Shown here: positions 52,864 to 61,607 of the stretch, one piece after another
Layout: the number at the start of each line of letters is the position of its first letter
How positions within the stretch are numbered: the stretch's first letter is position 1
From: RH-AL1 sp965198485
GTDB taxonomy: Bacteria; Pseudomonadota; Alphaproteobacteria; Rhizobiales; Beijerinckiaceae
Length of the DNA: 64,000 nt
Direction: 5' to 3'
Assembly (NCBI GenBank): GCA_965198485.1
Contig: CBDAPQ010000005.1
Coordinates: 2,356,001-2,420,000, forward strand
Notes under the pieces: generated by a model
Told to the model about the DNA's origin: nothing
Seen by the model: the letters and a program-made list of their open reading frames with translations, nothing else
The model's database searches: none
Translations under genes and position numbers: made by a program

Positions 52864-53682
52864 TCAGCCGAACTTGGTAGGATCGGGACCGATGCGTCCG
52901 CTGGCGTCGTCGAGCTTGGCGAAACTGGCATGGTCGTCGTCGTCGAGCGCGAAGTCGAAGATGTCGAGGTTCTCCTTGATGCGCGAGGGGGTCGAGGATT
53001 TCGGGATCACCATCAATCCTAGTTCTAGGTGCCAGCGCAGCACGACCTGAGCCGGCGTCCTGCCGTGCTTCTTGGCGATTGCCTCGATCTCCGGCTTCTT
53101 GAGCCCGGCGCCCTGACCCAGCGGGCTCCACGATTCGGTGATGATCCCCTTGTCCTCGTGGAATTTGCGCAGCTCGCTCTGCTGGAATGTGGGATGCAAC
53201 TCGACTTGGTTGACAGCCGGCACGATGCCGGTGGCGTCGATGATCGCCTCCAGGTTGCCGCGCGTGAAGTTGGAGACGCCGATCGATTTCGTGAGGCCGG
53301 CATCCCGGAAGCCGATCATGGCCATCCAGGTGGCGACGAAGTCGCTCGAGGGAACCGGCCAGTGGATGAGGTAGAGGTCGACGCTGTCGCGACCGAGCTT
53401 GCGAAGGCTCTCTCGCAGCGCGTGCTTAGCGCTGCCGGGCTCGTGCTTGTCGTTCCAGAGCTTGGTGGTCAAAGCCACGGGACCATGCCCGTTGGCTTCG
53501 GCCAAGGCGACGCCCACGCCTTCCTCATTGTCGTAGATCGCGGCTGTGTCAATGGCCTTGTAGCCGGCCTGGATGGCAAGGGTGACGGTTTTCGACGCCT
53601 CGTTCTGCGGCACCTTGAACACGCCGAAGCCGAGCTGCGGCATCTTGCGCGCATCGTTCAGCGTCAGGAGAGGTTGGGTCAT
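52864..53682 (-). CDS. Aldo/keto reductase (2,5-diketogluconate reductase-like)
   Basis: Encodes 272 residues from the ATG at 53682, with GAGG nine bases upstream. The catalytic tetrad is seen: Asp and Tyr in AIDTAAIYDNEEGVG, Lys in LTTKLWNDKH and His in DLYLIHWPVP. IPKSSTPSRIKENLDIFDF is the NADPH-binding signature. It reduces small ketones or aldehydes. Divergent from the gene at 53917, with a 234-base spacer in which no clear operator is seen. It is not closely related to the reductase at 20434. Confidence 0.92.
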   Translation of the reverse strand: MTQPLLTLNDARKMPQLGFGVFKVPQNEASKTVTLAIQAGYKAIDTAAIYDNEEGVGVALAEANGHGPVALTTKLWNDKHEPGSAKHALRESLRKLGRDSVDLYLIHWPVPSSDFVATWMAMIGFRDAGLTKSIGVSNFTRGNLEAIIDATGIVPAVNQVELHPTFQQSELRKFHEDKGIITESWSPLGQGAGLKKPEIEAIAKKHGRTPAQVVLRWHLELGLMVIPKSSTPSRIKENLDIFDFALDDDDHASFAKLDDASGRIGPDPTKFG

Positions 53683-53916
53683 CGATCGATCCTCGGGAGG
53701 ATGCGCACGGAGCCGCGCGCTTCGCGCTGGCAGAGCGGGCTTGAAGGGGATGACCGGCACGACGCTTTTGGCGCGCAACCGGCTTCAGAACGATATGGGG
53801 TCGTCGTCGCGGCCGCCCACCCCTCCGTCGACGGGAAGAGCGCCCGCGCCTCGACAAGGGTTCGTGGATCTGTCACCGAATCGAAAAGACAGGCTCCCTC
53901 GAGGAACGCGCGCGAC

Positions 53917-54237
53917 ATGGGGTATGACGTCGAACTCTTGCGTGAATTGATCTTCTCGCTGGAGGCGCGGCAGCTGTCGCCGAGAACGACGATCGTGCTC
54001 TCTCTCACGGAGGAGGCCGTGGCGCTCGGGCGGACGCCGACCCAGGTGGAGGCCAGCCTCGATGCGCTGCTCGAGCTCGAGTACATCGATGGCGCCGGCC
54101 CTGACGACGAGCCGGGCTACTGGCTCTTCCGCAAGCTCACCCGCAAGGGAACGCAGTTCGTGCGTGCCACCCGCGAGCCGCGGGATTGGGAACGGATGAA
54201 GCGGCATTTTGGATCGCAGCGCGTCGCGTCGCGCTGA
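53917..54237 (+). CDS. DUF2513-like small winged-helix protein
   Basis: Encodes 106 residues from the ATG at 53917 (GAGGAA upstream). The sequence MGYDVELLRELIFSLEARQL, a middle helix pair (PTQVEASLDALLELEYIDG) and the C-terminal LTRKGTQFVRATREPRDWER resemble DUF2513 proteins, which are wHTH-like and frequent in prophages. No other phage gene is near. Function unknown; a small regulator is possible. Confidence 0.6.
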   Translation: MGYDVELLRELIFSLEARQLSPRTTIVLSLTEEAVALGRTPTQVEASLDALLELEYIDGAGPDDEPGYWLFRKLTRKGTQFVRATREPRDWERMKRHFGSQRVASR

Positions 54238-54321
54238 CGTCCACTTCGGCCTCTCTCTTGACATGACGGGCGTCCTGACGCGCAACCCTACCCGCGGCGA
54301 GGGCGTGGTAAAGGTGGTGAC

Positions 54322-55375
54322 TTGAGGTTTGTTGCGGTCTCTCTTTGGGCTCTCCTGCTCTGGCCCGTCTCCGCGCCTCAGGCAGCGGAGACGGGCGGCG
54401 TCGGGAAGTCGACTTCGAATGTCGGACTGACGCTCGCGGCCGTGCGCAAGCGGGGTGCGGTGCGTTGCGGGACGAGCACGGCCTATCCTGGCTTCGGCGA
54501 GGTTGATGCCTCCGGTCGATGGGACGGCTTCGACGTCGACTTCTGCCGCGCCGTCGCCGCTGCCGTCCTCGGCGATCCGGGCAAGGTCGAGTTCGTGCCG
54601 GAGACCGCCAAGACACGGCTGAATTCGCTCCCAGAACGGCGAGATCGACGTGCTCAGCCGCAACACCACCTGGACGCTCAGCCGCGAGAGCGCCCACGAC
54701 ATCCTGTTCACCGGGATCATCTATTACGACGGCCAGGGTTTCATGGTGAAACGCAGCCTTGGCGTGGGCTCCGCCGGGGACCTGTCGAGCAAGAGCATCT
54801 GCGTCCAGCAGGACACCACGACGGAGCTCAACCTCGCCGATTATTTCGACGGTCGCGGCCTTCCCTATGCGCCCAAGGTCTTCCCGACGGCCGAGGAGGC
54901 CGAGAAGGGCTACCGCGACGGTAAATGCGCCGCCTACACGAGCGACGCGTCCGCGCTCTTCGTGATCCGCGCCGCCATGGCCGACCCCGAGAACCACGTC
55001 ATCCTGCCGCAGATCATCTCCAAGGAGCCGCTGGGACCGGCGGTACGGCAGGGCGACGATCAATGGTTCGAGATCGTGCGCTGGACGCTCGACGCGATGA
55101 TCGATGCCGAGGAAATGGGTGTGAACCAGGCCAACGTCGACGCAATGGCGAAGGGCGACATTCCGCGTGTCAAGCGCCTGCTCGGCGCCGAGGGTGATTT
55201 CGGCCAAGGCCTCGGGCTCACCGCGGACTGGGCCTATCGGATCATCAAGACGGTGGGCAGTTACGGGGACGTCTTCGCGCGTAATCTGGGCGAAGGATCG
55301 AAGCTGAAGATCAAGCGCGGCCTGAACGCGCCCTGGACCGCCGGCGGCCTGCTCTATGCCGCCCCTGTCCAATAG
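54322..55375 (+). pseudogene. General amino acid ABC binding protein (AapJ/BztA-like), frameshifted
   Basis: From a TTG at 54322 a signal peptide (VAVSLWALLLWPVSAPQAAE) and the mature start TLAAVRKRGAVRCGTSTAYP are followed by TAKTRLNSL. There CCC at 54630-54632 carries one base too many; removing it continues QNGEIDVLSRNTTWTLSRES to the stop at 55375, giving about 350 residues as expected for AapJ. The later CAAYTSDASALF and GTDAMNxAxxx-like WTLDAMIDAEEMGVNQAN segments fit. No permease or ATPase gene follows, so it is an orphan binding protein whether or not the shift is real. Confidence 0.75.
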
Positions 55376-55388
55376 CGATGCAAGAAAA

Positions 55389-55411
55389 GACCCCGGCACG
55401 AGGCCGGGGTC
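55389..55411 (-). terminator. Intrinsic terminator of the cold shock gene
   Basis: On the minus strand GACCCCGGC-CTCGT-GCCGGGGTC is followed directly by TTTTCTTG. The 9-bp perfect GC-rich stem plus the T-run, 27 bases after the cold shock stop, make a textbook Rho-independent terminator. On the plus strand, just after the binding protein gene, the T-run is missing. Confidence 0.9.
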
Positions 55412-55438
55412 CAGATATTGTCGTGACGCGTGCCTTGA

Positions 55439-55648
55439 TCAGGCCGCGCGAAGGTTCGAGGCGGCGGACTTGCCGGTGCGGCGGTCGGCGACGACTTCGA
55501 ATTCGATCTTCTGGCCTTCCTGAAGATTACGCATGCCAGCCTGCTCGACAGCACTTATGTGGACGAACACGTCCTTACCGCCATCGTCGGGCTGGATGAA
55601 GCCATAGCCCTTCTCGCCGTTGAACCACTTGACCGTACCTGTCGCCAT
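55439..55648 (-). CDS. Cold shock protein, CspA family
   Basis: Encodes 69 residues. It is a single OB-fold nucleic acid chaperone with RNP1 KGYGFIQ and RNP2 VFVHISA intact and a C-terminal tail rich in Arg and Ala. AAGGA precedes the ATG. The 232-base region upstream (55649-55880) has no gene and would hold the promoter and the long 5' leader typical of cold shock mRNAs. A terminator follows. Confidence 0.95.
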   Translation of the reverse strand: MATGTVKWFNGEKGYGFIQPDDGGKDVFVHISAVEQAGMRNLQEGQKIEFEVVADRRTGKSAASNLRAA

Positions 55649-55880
55649 AGAGGCATTCCTTAGAGTCGTTAACTATGTCACCGCGCAGATCGCGCGGCGC
55701 GTCTCTCGAAGAGTTCCCGAGCCTTCGACGCATGTCGCAACCATGCGAAACCAAACCTTCGGCCTTGTCGATTGTGACGAGAGGTAGGAGGCAAACGCGG
55801 TCAAGGCAAGGCACGGCCGTAGCGTTGCCGGCATCAAAGATGGTAGGCCGATGGCTTTTTCGCGAGCCTCCTATCATTCG

Positions 55881-56738
55881 TCAAGTTGCGCGGCGGATCG
55901 ATATAATCGTTGTTGGGCTTGCCGCCGAAGCGATACGTCTTCGTGCTTCGTCCAGCGGCTCTTTGCAGACCAGCATATGATGTCCGTTGGCGTGGATCAA
56001 CATTTCGGCATCGCACATGATACCGACGTGGCCGGGCCAGAACACCAGGTCGCCGCGGCGCAGACCGGAGAGGCTCTCGTCCGTTGCGACCGGCGTGCCG
56101 ATCCTCTCCTGAATGTGGGTGTCGCGGGGAAAGGCGATGCCGGCCATCGCGAAGCTGATCTGCACCAGACCCGAGCAGTCGATCCCCTGCGGCGTTCGTC
56201 CGCCCCATAGATAGGGTGTGCCGATGAGCCGTTCGGCCACGACGACGACGTCACGGTCCGCGATCCGGTCGACCTCGGCAAGGTGTGAGAGGATGACGTG
56301 GCCGCCGCCGTGAAGTCGCGCGTAGATCCCGTTGGTGTCACGGACGGCCACGAGCGCGGCGAGAGGCAGGGCCGCGGCGACGGGCTGCTTCATGTCGGCG
56401 GCGGGATAGACGAAGGTTCGGTTCACGACGACACGATGGGTCGGCTCGACGACGTGCTCGGACAGCCCGTGCGTGGCGACGTACCCGACGTAGCCGTCGG
56501 TCTCGGCCTGCACCCAGGCCCAGCCGTCCTCCTCGTCGTAGACCTGCAGGGTCTCGCCTCGAAGCACCTGCGTGTCGAGCGCGGCATCGAAGCGTGGCTG
56601 CCGCTTGAGGTCGAGCACCGCATCGCAGACCTGAACCCGCCGGCCCACGATATAACGCTCGGCCTCGACGATCCCGCGCAACCGCGCAGCGGCAAGATCG
56701 GGCCGCGCCGGCGTGAGCCTCGCATCGAACTCGGTCAT
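55881..56738 (-). CDS. NlpC/P60 family cell-wall peptidase with SH3 domains
   Basis: Encodes 285 residues. Two SH3-like segments (residues 60-150, VLRGETLQVYDEEDGWAWVQ) precede the C40 peptidase domain. Catalytic Cys is in GIDCSGLVQ, His in FWPGHVGIM, and the third polar residue in LIHANGHH. It cleaves D-gamma-glutamyl-diaminopimelate links in peptidoglycan. No signal peptide is seen. It overlaps by four bases the aminopeptidase remnant, its usual upstream neighbour in alphaproteobacteria. Confidence 0.9.
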   Translation of the reverse strand: MTEFDARLTPARPDLAAARLRGIVEAERYIVGRRVQVCDAVLDLKRQPRFDAALDTQVLRGETLQVYDEEDGWAWVQAETDGYVGYVATHGLSEHVVEPTHRVVVNRTFVYPAADMKQPVAAALPLAALVAVRDTNGIYARLHGGGHVILSHLAEVDRIADRDVVVVAERLIGTPYLWGGRTPQGIDCSGLVQISFAMAGIAFPRDTHIQERIGTPVATDESLSGLRRGDLVFWPGHVGIMCDAEMLIHANGHHMLVCKEPLDEARRRIASAASPTTIISIRRAT

Positions 56739-57091
56739 CGCGCGATGCGAGCCTTCAACAGGCTGTAAACTCCGTCAGCCGCCTGCACTTCTCCACCTTC
56801 CGAACGTCCCGGCCTGGTCACCGGGTTCCAACCGTAGACATCGAGATGCGCCCAGCGTTCCGCGCGCTCGACGAAGCGGCGCAGGAGCAGCGCTGCGGTA
56901 AAGGATCCGGCGAAGGGACCGCCGAGAATAACGTTCAGGTCCGCGATCTTGCCGTTGATGAGGGACTCGTAGGGATCGTAGACGGCATGGCGGGCGATCG
57001 CGGCCGCCTCGTGCGCCGCATCCAGCCGCGTCGCCGACACCGCCTGCACTGCGACGGGGTCGCGCGCCACGGCCATGCTCTCGGATGTCAT
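56735..57091 (-). pseudogene. C-terminal remnant of an M17 leucyl aminopeptidase family gene
   Basis: A 118-residue frame whose residues 37-115 (YDPYESLINGKIADLNVILG, GGPFAGSFTAALLLRRFVER, WAHLDVYGWNPVTRPGR) match the C-terminal quarter of M17 aminopeptidases of about 460 residues. The metal-binding and NTDAEGR catalytic motifs, which precede this region, are absent. The frame starts at an ATG at 57091 and overlaps the NlpC/P60 start by ATGA. It may be translated as a leader that couples to the peptidase gene, but it cannot be an active enzyme. An internal deletion of the first 340 codons is inferred. Confidence 0.7.
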
Positions 57092-57199
57092 CGTAATCCT
57101 TCGATCCGGTCTGGCACGGGGTTTAAGGCTTCGTTAGCCGTAAATCTTTATGAATTGTACACCGTCAGACAAGGCTCCAGCCTTCCGGACACGAGGCCC

Positions 57200-58039
57200 A
57201 TGCCCCAACGTCGCTCCTTCGCCCTGCCGGTCGCCCTCGCCCTCGCGATGGCGCTGGCCGGTTGCCAAGGCCCCTCGGCCCCGAGCTTCGCCTCCGTTCC
57301 CAATCCGCCGCCGCCGAGCGATCAGGCGCGGCTACGCGCCTACGCCGACGAAATGGCGCCCCGCTACAGCGCCGATCCCGACAACAGGGCGGTCGCACTG
57401 CGCTATGCCATGGCCCTGCGCGGCCTGACCCGGTACGCCCAGGCGGTCGCCGTCCTGCAGCGGCTCGCCGTCAAGAACCCGCACGACAGCGTGGTCCTCG
57501 GCGCCTACGGCAAGGCCCTGGCCGATGCCGGTCGACTGCAGGAGGCGGCCGACGTGCTCGAGCGCGCCCACGCGCCCGAACGCCCGAACTGGACGATCTT
57601 GTCGGCGCAAGGCTCCGTGGCCGACCAGATGGGCGATCACGCCCGCGCCCGCGACTATTACGCCGCGGCGCTGAAGATCGTGCCGCACCAGCCGCAGGTC
57701 CTGTCCAACCTGGGCCTGTCCTACGCGCTCGAGCGAAGAATGCCGCAGGCCGAGCAGACCTTGCGGGAGGCGGCGGCCCAGCCCGCCGCCGACGCCAGGG
57801 TGCGCGAGAACCTCGCCCTCGTGCTGTCGCTCCAGGGCAAGTACGCCGAGGCCGAGGAGGTGTCGCGGCGCGATATGGCGCCGATCGACGCCGCCGAGAA
57901 CGTCCAGTCGATCAAGCGCATGATCGCCCAGTCCGACACATGGTCGGACAAGAAGCGCGTCCCGACCCATCGGGCGACGGCCTCGGCCGAGCCGTCCTCC
58001 GGCGCGACGCGCACCGCCTCCGCCGACGACGTGCCCTGA
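57200..58039 (+). CDS. tadD: TPR lipoprotein, TadD-like pilus assembly factor
   Basis: Encodes 279 residues from the ATG at 57200. A lipoprotein signal with the lipobox LAGC is at residues 18-21. Four to five tetratricopeptide repeats follow (DPDNRAVALRYAMALRGL, HQPQVLSNLGLSYALERRMP). In Flp/Tad systems TadD is an outer-membrane lipoprotein that helps the secretin assemble. It is convergent with tadC, 104 bases away. Confidence 0.85.
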   Translation: MPQRRSFALPVALALAMALAGCQGPSAPSFASVPNPPPPSDQARLRAYADEMAPRYSADPDNRAVALRYAMALRGLTRYAQAVAVLQRLAVKNPHDSVVLGAYGKALADAGRLQEAADVLERAHAPERPNWTILSAQGSVADQMGDHARARDYYAAALKIVPHQPQVLSNLGLSYALERRMPQAEQTLREAAAQPAADARVRENLALVLSLQGKYAEAEEVSRRDMAPIDAAENVQSIKRMIAQSDTWSDKKRVPTHRATASAEPSSGATRTASADDVP

Positions 58040-58143
58040 AGCATCGGACAATGGTCCGGAGTTGCTTTGCGACGCCTCTGTGCCTGTCCTCGGCAGGTTC
58101 CTCTTGTCGGAGCAAGTCCGCAATGCCGGACGTTTCCCTCGAT

Positions 58144-59097
58144 TCACTTCATCGACGAGATCTGGATGATCGCGGGCGTCAGGATCACGGCGAAGAGCAC
58201 CGGCAGGAAGAACACGATCATCGGCACCGTCAGCTTGGGCGGCAGCGCCGCCGCCTTCTGTTCAGCCTTGAGCATTCGCATCTCGCGGCTCTCCGCACCG
58301 AGGACGCGCAGCGCCTGGCCCAAGGGCGTTCCGTAGCGCTCAGCCTGGATGAGCACGGTGACGATCTGCTTGACCGATTCGACGCCGGTGCGTTCCGCGA
58401 AATGCTCGTAGGCCGTACGGCGCTCCGGCAGGAACGACAGCTCCGCCGTCGTCAGCGTCAGCTCCTCCGCGAGCGGGATCGACTGCAGACCGATCTCCTG
58501 GCCGACCTTGCGGAAGGCTTGCTCGATCGACATGCCGGATTCCACGCAGATGAGCAGCAGGTCCATGGCATCGGGGAAGGCACGGCCGACTGAAACCTGG
58601 CGCTTGGAGATCTTGTTGCGGATGTAGAACTCGGGAGCCTTGAGGCCCGCGTAGGCGAAGGCGAACAACGCGCCCACCTTCGTGGTCACGGCATAGTCGA
58701 GGTCGAGAACCACGAAGATGTAGAATCCGCCGATGGCGGCAAACACGATCGGCGTCACGAGCCTGAAGAAGAGGAACCCGGTCTCCGCCTGCGCGCCGCG
58801 GTAGCCGGCCATCGCCATCTGGCTCTTGGCCTTGTTGCTGCCGAGCCATTGGGTGAGGTTGAAGCGATCGACGATGTTCTTCATGTAGGCCTTCGGCTCC
58901 TGCCGAAGGTTGCTCTTGGCGTTGAGTTTCTCACGCTCGCGGGCGCGGATGCGTTCGCGTTCGGAGGCGACATTCTTCATCCGCTTGCCGAGCTGGTCGG
59001 TGACAAAGAGCGGCTGGGCGACGGTCAGGACCGTGGCGAAGACGGCGACGGCCACGAGGATGGCGGCCAGCGTGTGCGGGTCGAGGAACGATAACAC
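58144..59097 (-). CDS. tadC: Pilus assembly inner-membrane protein TadC
   Basis: Encodes 317 residues from a GTG start with GGAGG upstream. The T2SSF domain spans residues 165-290 (FPDAMDLLLICVESGMSIEQ), with membrane helices at both ends and one near residue 110. It works with TadB as the platform that couples the CpaF ATPase to pilin polymerisation. It lies 14 bases after tadB. Confidence 0.93.
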   Translation of the reverse strand: MLSFLDPHTLAAILVAVAVFATVLTVAQPLFVTDQLGKRMKNVASERERIRAREREKLNAKSNLRQEPKAYMKNIVDRFNLTQWLGSNKAKSQMAMAGYRGAQAETGFLFFRLVTPIVFAAIGGFYIFVVLDLDYAVTTKVGALFAFAYAGLKAPEFYIRNKISKRQVSVGRAFPDAMDLLLICVESGMSIEQAFRKVGQEIGLQSIPLAEELTLTTAELSFLPERRTAYEHFAERTGVESVKQIVTVLIQAERYGTPLGQALRVLGAESREMRMLKAEQKAAALPPKLTVPMIVFFLPVLFAVILTPAIIQISSMK

Positions 59098-59111
59098 TTT
59101 TCAATCCTCCC

Positions 59112-60104
59112 TCAGAAGTTGAAGCTGATCATCTTCTTCATGATGAAGATGCCCAAACCCATCCAGAACGCGCATCCGGCGAGGACCATCTGGCCGGTGG
59201 AGGTCACGAACAGCAGCGAGATGTAGGCGGGGCTCGTGATCCAAACGAAGGTAGCCACTAGAGGCGGCAGGCAGCCGATGATGCCCGCTGAAGCCTTGGC
59301 CTCGCTCGACATCGCCTTGATCTTGCCCTTCATCTTCTTGCGGTCGCGCAGCACCGTCGACAGATTCGTCAAGGCCTCCGCGAGGTTGCCGCCGGCCTTC
59401 GCCTGAATGTTGATGACGATGGTGAAGAAGTTGGCTTCGGCCAGCGGCACGCGCTCGATCAGCCGCTCGCACGCTTCAGCGACGGTGAGGCCCATCGTTT
59501 GCGCCTCGACGATGGCGCGGAACTCGGTCTTCACCGGTTCCGCCGCCTCGCTGGCGATGTTGCGTATGCAGTCGCCGAGCGGGATGCCGGCCTTGATGCC
59601 GCGCACGATGATGTCCACGGCGGACGGGAATTCCTGAAGGAACCTGTTGAAGCGCTTCTTGCGCTTGTGGCTGATGTACCAGCGCGGCACGCCGAGGCCG
59701 CCGATCACCGCGGCGGCCGCGATCATCATCGGTTTGCCGCTGACGAACAAGGCCACCATCATGGCCACGACGGCAACTAAGGCCGACACGGTCCAGAACT
59801 TCGTCTTCGACCAAGTCAGGCCCGCCTGCGCCATCCGCATCTCGAAGGTGATCTTCTTGCTCTTGGCGCGCTGGTCGATCTCCTTGAGGCTGTCGGCGAC
59901 GGCCTTGCGCCGCTTGGCGGCATCGTTGATTCGACCGCCGGAGCCGCTGGTCGACGAGCGGGTCTGCAACGCCGTCTTGCGCTTCTCGGCCTTCGCCGCG
60001 CCCGACAGATAGGGGTAGAGGAGGACGTAGAACACGGTCCCGGAGCAGAGCGCGACGATGATCGGGAGGCCGATCTGCTGGAGGTTCAGGTTGGGCATGA
60101 TCAT
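59112..60104 (-). CDS. tadB: Pilus assembly inner-membrane protein TadB
   Basis: Encodes 330 residues; GGGAG precedes the ATG at 60104. One N-terminal helix, two helices near residues 105-145 and the T2SSF domain (FPSAVDIIVRGIKAGIPLGD, FTIVINIQAKAGGNLAEAL) are seen, ending in two more helices. It is the partner of TadC. It lies 17 bases after cpaF. Confidence 0.93.
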   Translation of the reverse strand: MIMPNLNLQQIGLPIIVALCSGTVFYVLLYPYLSGAAKAEKRKTALQTRSSTSGSGGRINDAAKRRKAVADSLKEIDQRAKSKKITFEMRMAQAGLTWSKTKFWTVSALVAVVAMMVALFVSGKPMMIAAAAVIGGLGVPRWYISHKRKKRFNRFLQEFPSAVDIIVRGIKAGIPLGDCIRNIASEAAEPVKTEFRAIVEAQTMGLTVAEACERLIERVPLAEANFFTIVINIQAKAGGNLAEALTNLSTVLRDRKKMKGKIKAMSSEAKASAGIIGCLPPLVATFVWITSPAYISLLFVTSTGQMVLAGCAFWMGLGIFIMKKMISFNF

Positions 60105-60121
60105 GTCGGCATGGCTCCCGG

Positions 60122-61555
60122 CTAGATCGCGGCCTTGATCTCGGCGGCGTCGAGCGCCGCCGCGAGGCGCTTCTCCTCGCCATAGTAGCGCGCGCGCTCC
60201 CAGAAGCGGGGGCGCCCCACGCCCGTGGAGCGATGGCGCCCGACGAGCCGGCCCGCCGCATCCTCGCCGTTGATCTCGTAGATCAGCAGGTCCTGGGTGA
60301 TGACCACGTCGCCTTCGAGGCCCATCACTTCAGTGACGTGGGTGATGCGGCGCGAACCGTCGCGCAGGCGCGCCGCCTGGATGATCACGTCGACGGAGGA
60401 GACGATCATCTCGCGGATCGTCTTGGAGGGCAGCGAGTAGCCGCCCATCGTGATCATGGATTCCAGTCGGCTCAGCGCCTCGCGCGGCGAGTTGGCGTGG
60501 AGCGTGCCCATCGAGCCGTCGTGGCCGGTGTTCATGGCCTGGAGGAGGTCGAACGCCTCCGGGCCGCGCACCTCGCCCACGATGATGCGTTCGGGCCGCA
60601 TACGAAGGCAATTTTTGACGAGGTCGCGCATGGTGACCGCGCCCGATCCCTCGAGGTTCGGCGGCCGGGTTTCCAGTCGGACCACATGAGCCTGCTGCAG
60701 CTGCAGCTCGGCCGCGTCCTCGCAGGTGATGACGCGCTCGTCGGACTCGATGTAATTGGTCATGCAGTTCAAGAGCGTCGTCTTGCCCGATCCGGTGCCG
60801 CCCGAGATGAGCACGTTGCAACGCACCTTGCCGATGATCTTCAGGATCTCGCCGCCGTCTGGCGAGATCGCGCCGAAGCGGATCAGCTGGTCGAGGGTGA
60901 GCTTGTCCTTCTTGAACTTACGAATGGTGAGGCAGGGGCCGTCGATGGCGAGCGGCGGCGCGATGACGTTGACGCGGGACCCGTCGGCCAGGCGCGCGTC
61001 GCAGATCGGCGAGGCTTCGTCGACGCGACGGCCCACCTGGCTGACGATGCGCTGGCAGATGTTCATGAGCTGCGCGTTGTCGCGGAAGCGGATATTGGTC
61101 AGCTGGATCTTGCCGCCGACTTCGATGAAGGTGCGCTTGGCTCCGTTGACCATGATGTCGGCGATGTCGTCGCGCGCCAGCAACGGCTCGAGCGGTCCGT
61201 AGCCGAGCACGTCGTTGCAGATGTCGTTCAGCAGATCGTCCTGCTCCGCGATCGACATCATCACGTTCTTGATGGCGATGATCTCGCCGACGATGTCCTT
61301 GATCTCGTCGCGGGCCGATTCCGGATCGAGGCGCGACAGTTGCGAGAGGTCGATGGCTTCGATCAACGCGCCGAAGATCATGCTCTTGGTGACGTAATAG
61401 TCTTCCGAGCGCGTCATCTCTACCGCGGGCGCCGGCTCGTCGCGCGCCGGCGCCGGAGGAGAGGAGAGGACGGGCCGCGGGGCGGACGCCGCCGGCACCG
61501 GGCCGCGGGGCACCTCAGTCTGCGCTGCCGCGGCTCCCGATCGCTTACCGAACAT
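60122..61555 (-). CDS. cpaF: Tad pilus assembly ATPase CpaF/TadA
   Basis: Encodes 477 residues from the ATG at 61555 (MFGKRSG). It is a type II/IV secretion ATPase: Walker A is ISGGTGSGKTTLLN, Walker B RIIVGEVRGPEA, and the His box GSMGTLHANSPREAL. The first 55 residues are Pro/Ala-rich and variable. It hexamerises at the inner membrane and powers pilus extension and retraction. Confidence 0.96.
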   Translation of the reverse strand: MFGKRSGAAAAQTEVPRGPVPAASAPRPVLSSPPAPARDEPAPAVEMTRSEDYYVTKSMIFGALIEAIDLSQLSRLDPESARDEIKDIVGEIIAIKNVMMSIAEQDDLLNDICNDVLGYGPLEPLLARDDIADIMVNGAKRTFIEVGGKIQLTNIRFRDNAQLMNICQRIVSQVGRRVDEASPICDARLADGSRVNVIAPPLAIDGPCLTIRKFKKDKLTLDQLIRFGAISPDGGEILKIIGKVRCNVLISGGTGSGKTTLLNCMTNYIESDERVITCEDAAELQLQQAHVVRLETRPPNLEGSGAVTMRDLVKNCLRMRPERIIVGEVRGPEAFDLLQAMNTGHDGSMGTLHANSPREALSRLESMITMGGYSLPSKTIREMIVSSVDVIIQAARLRDGSRRITHVTEVMGLEGDVVITQDLLIYEINGEDAAGRLVGRHRSTGVGRPRFWERARYYGEEKRLAAALDAAEIKAAI

Positions 61556-61607
61556 AATCGAACTCCGGTCGCCCCCCAAGCGCCCCGCGGCTCGACCGTG
61601 GCGCCGC

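Noticed and set aside
53029..54237. 402-codon plus-strand frame starting inside the aldo/keto reductase region
   Set aside because: All but the last 106 codons are antisense to the reductase or intergenic; only the ATG at 53917 gives a protein-like sequence.
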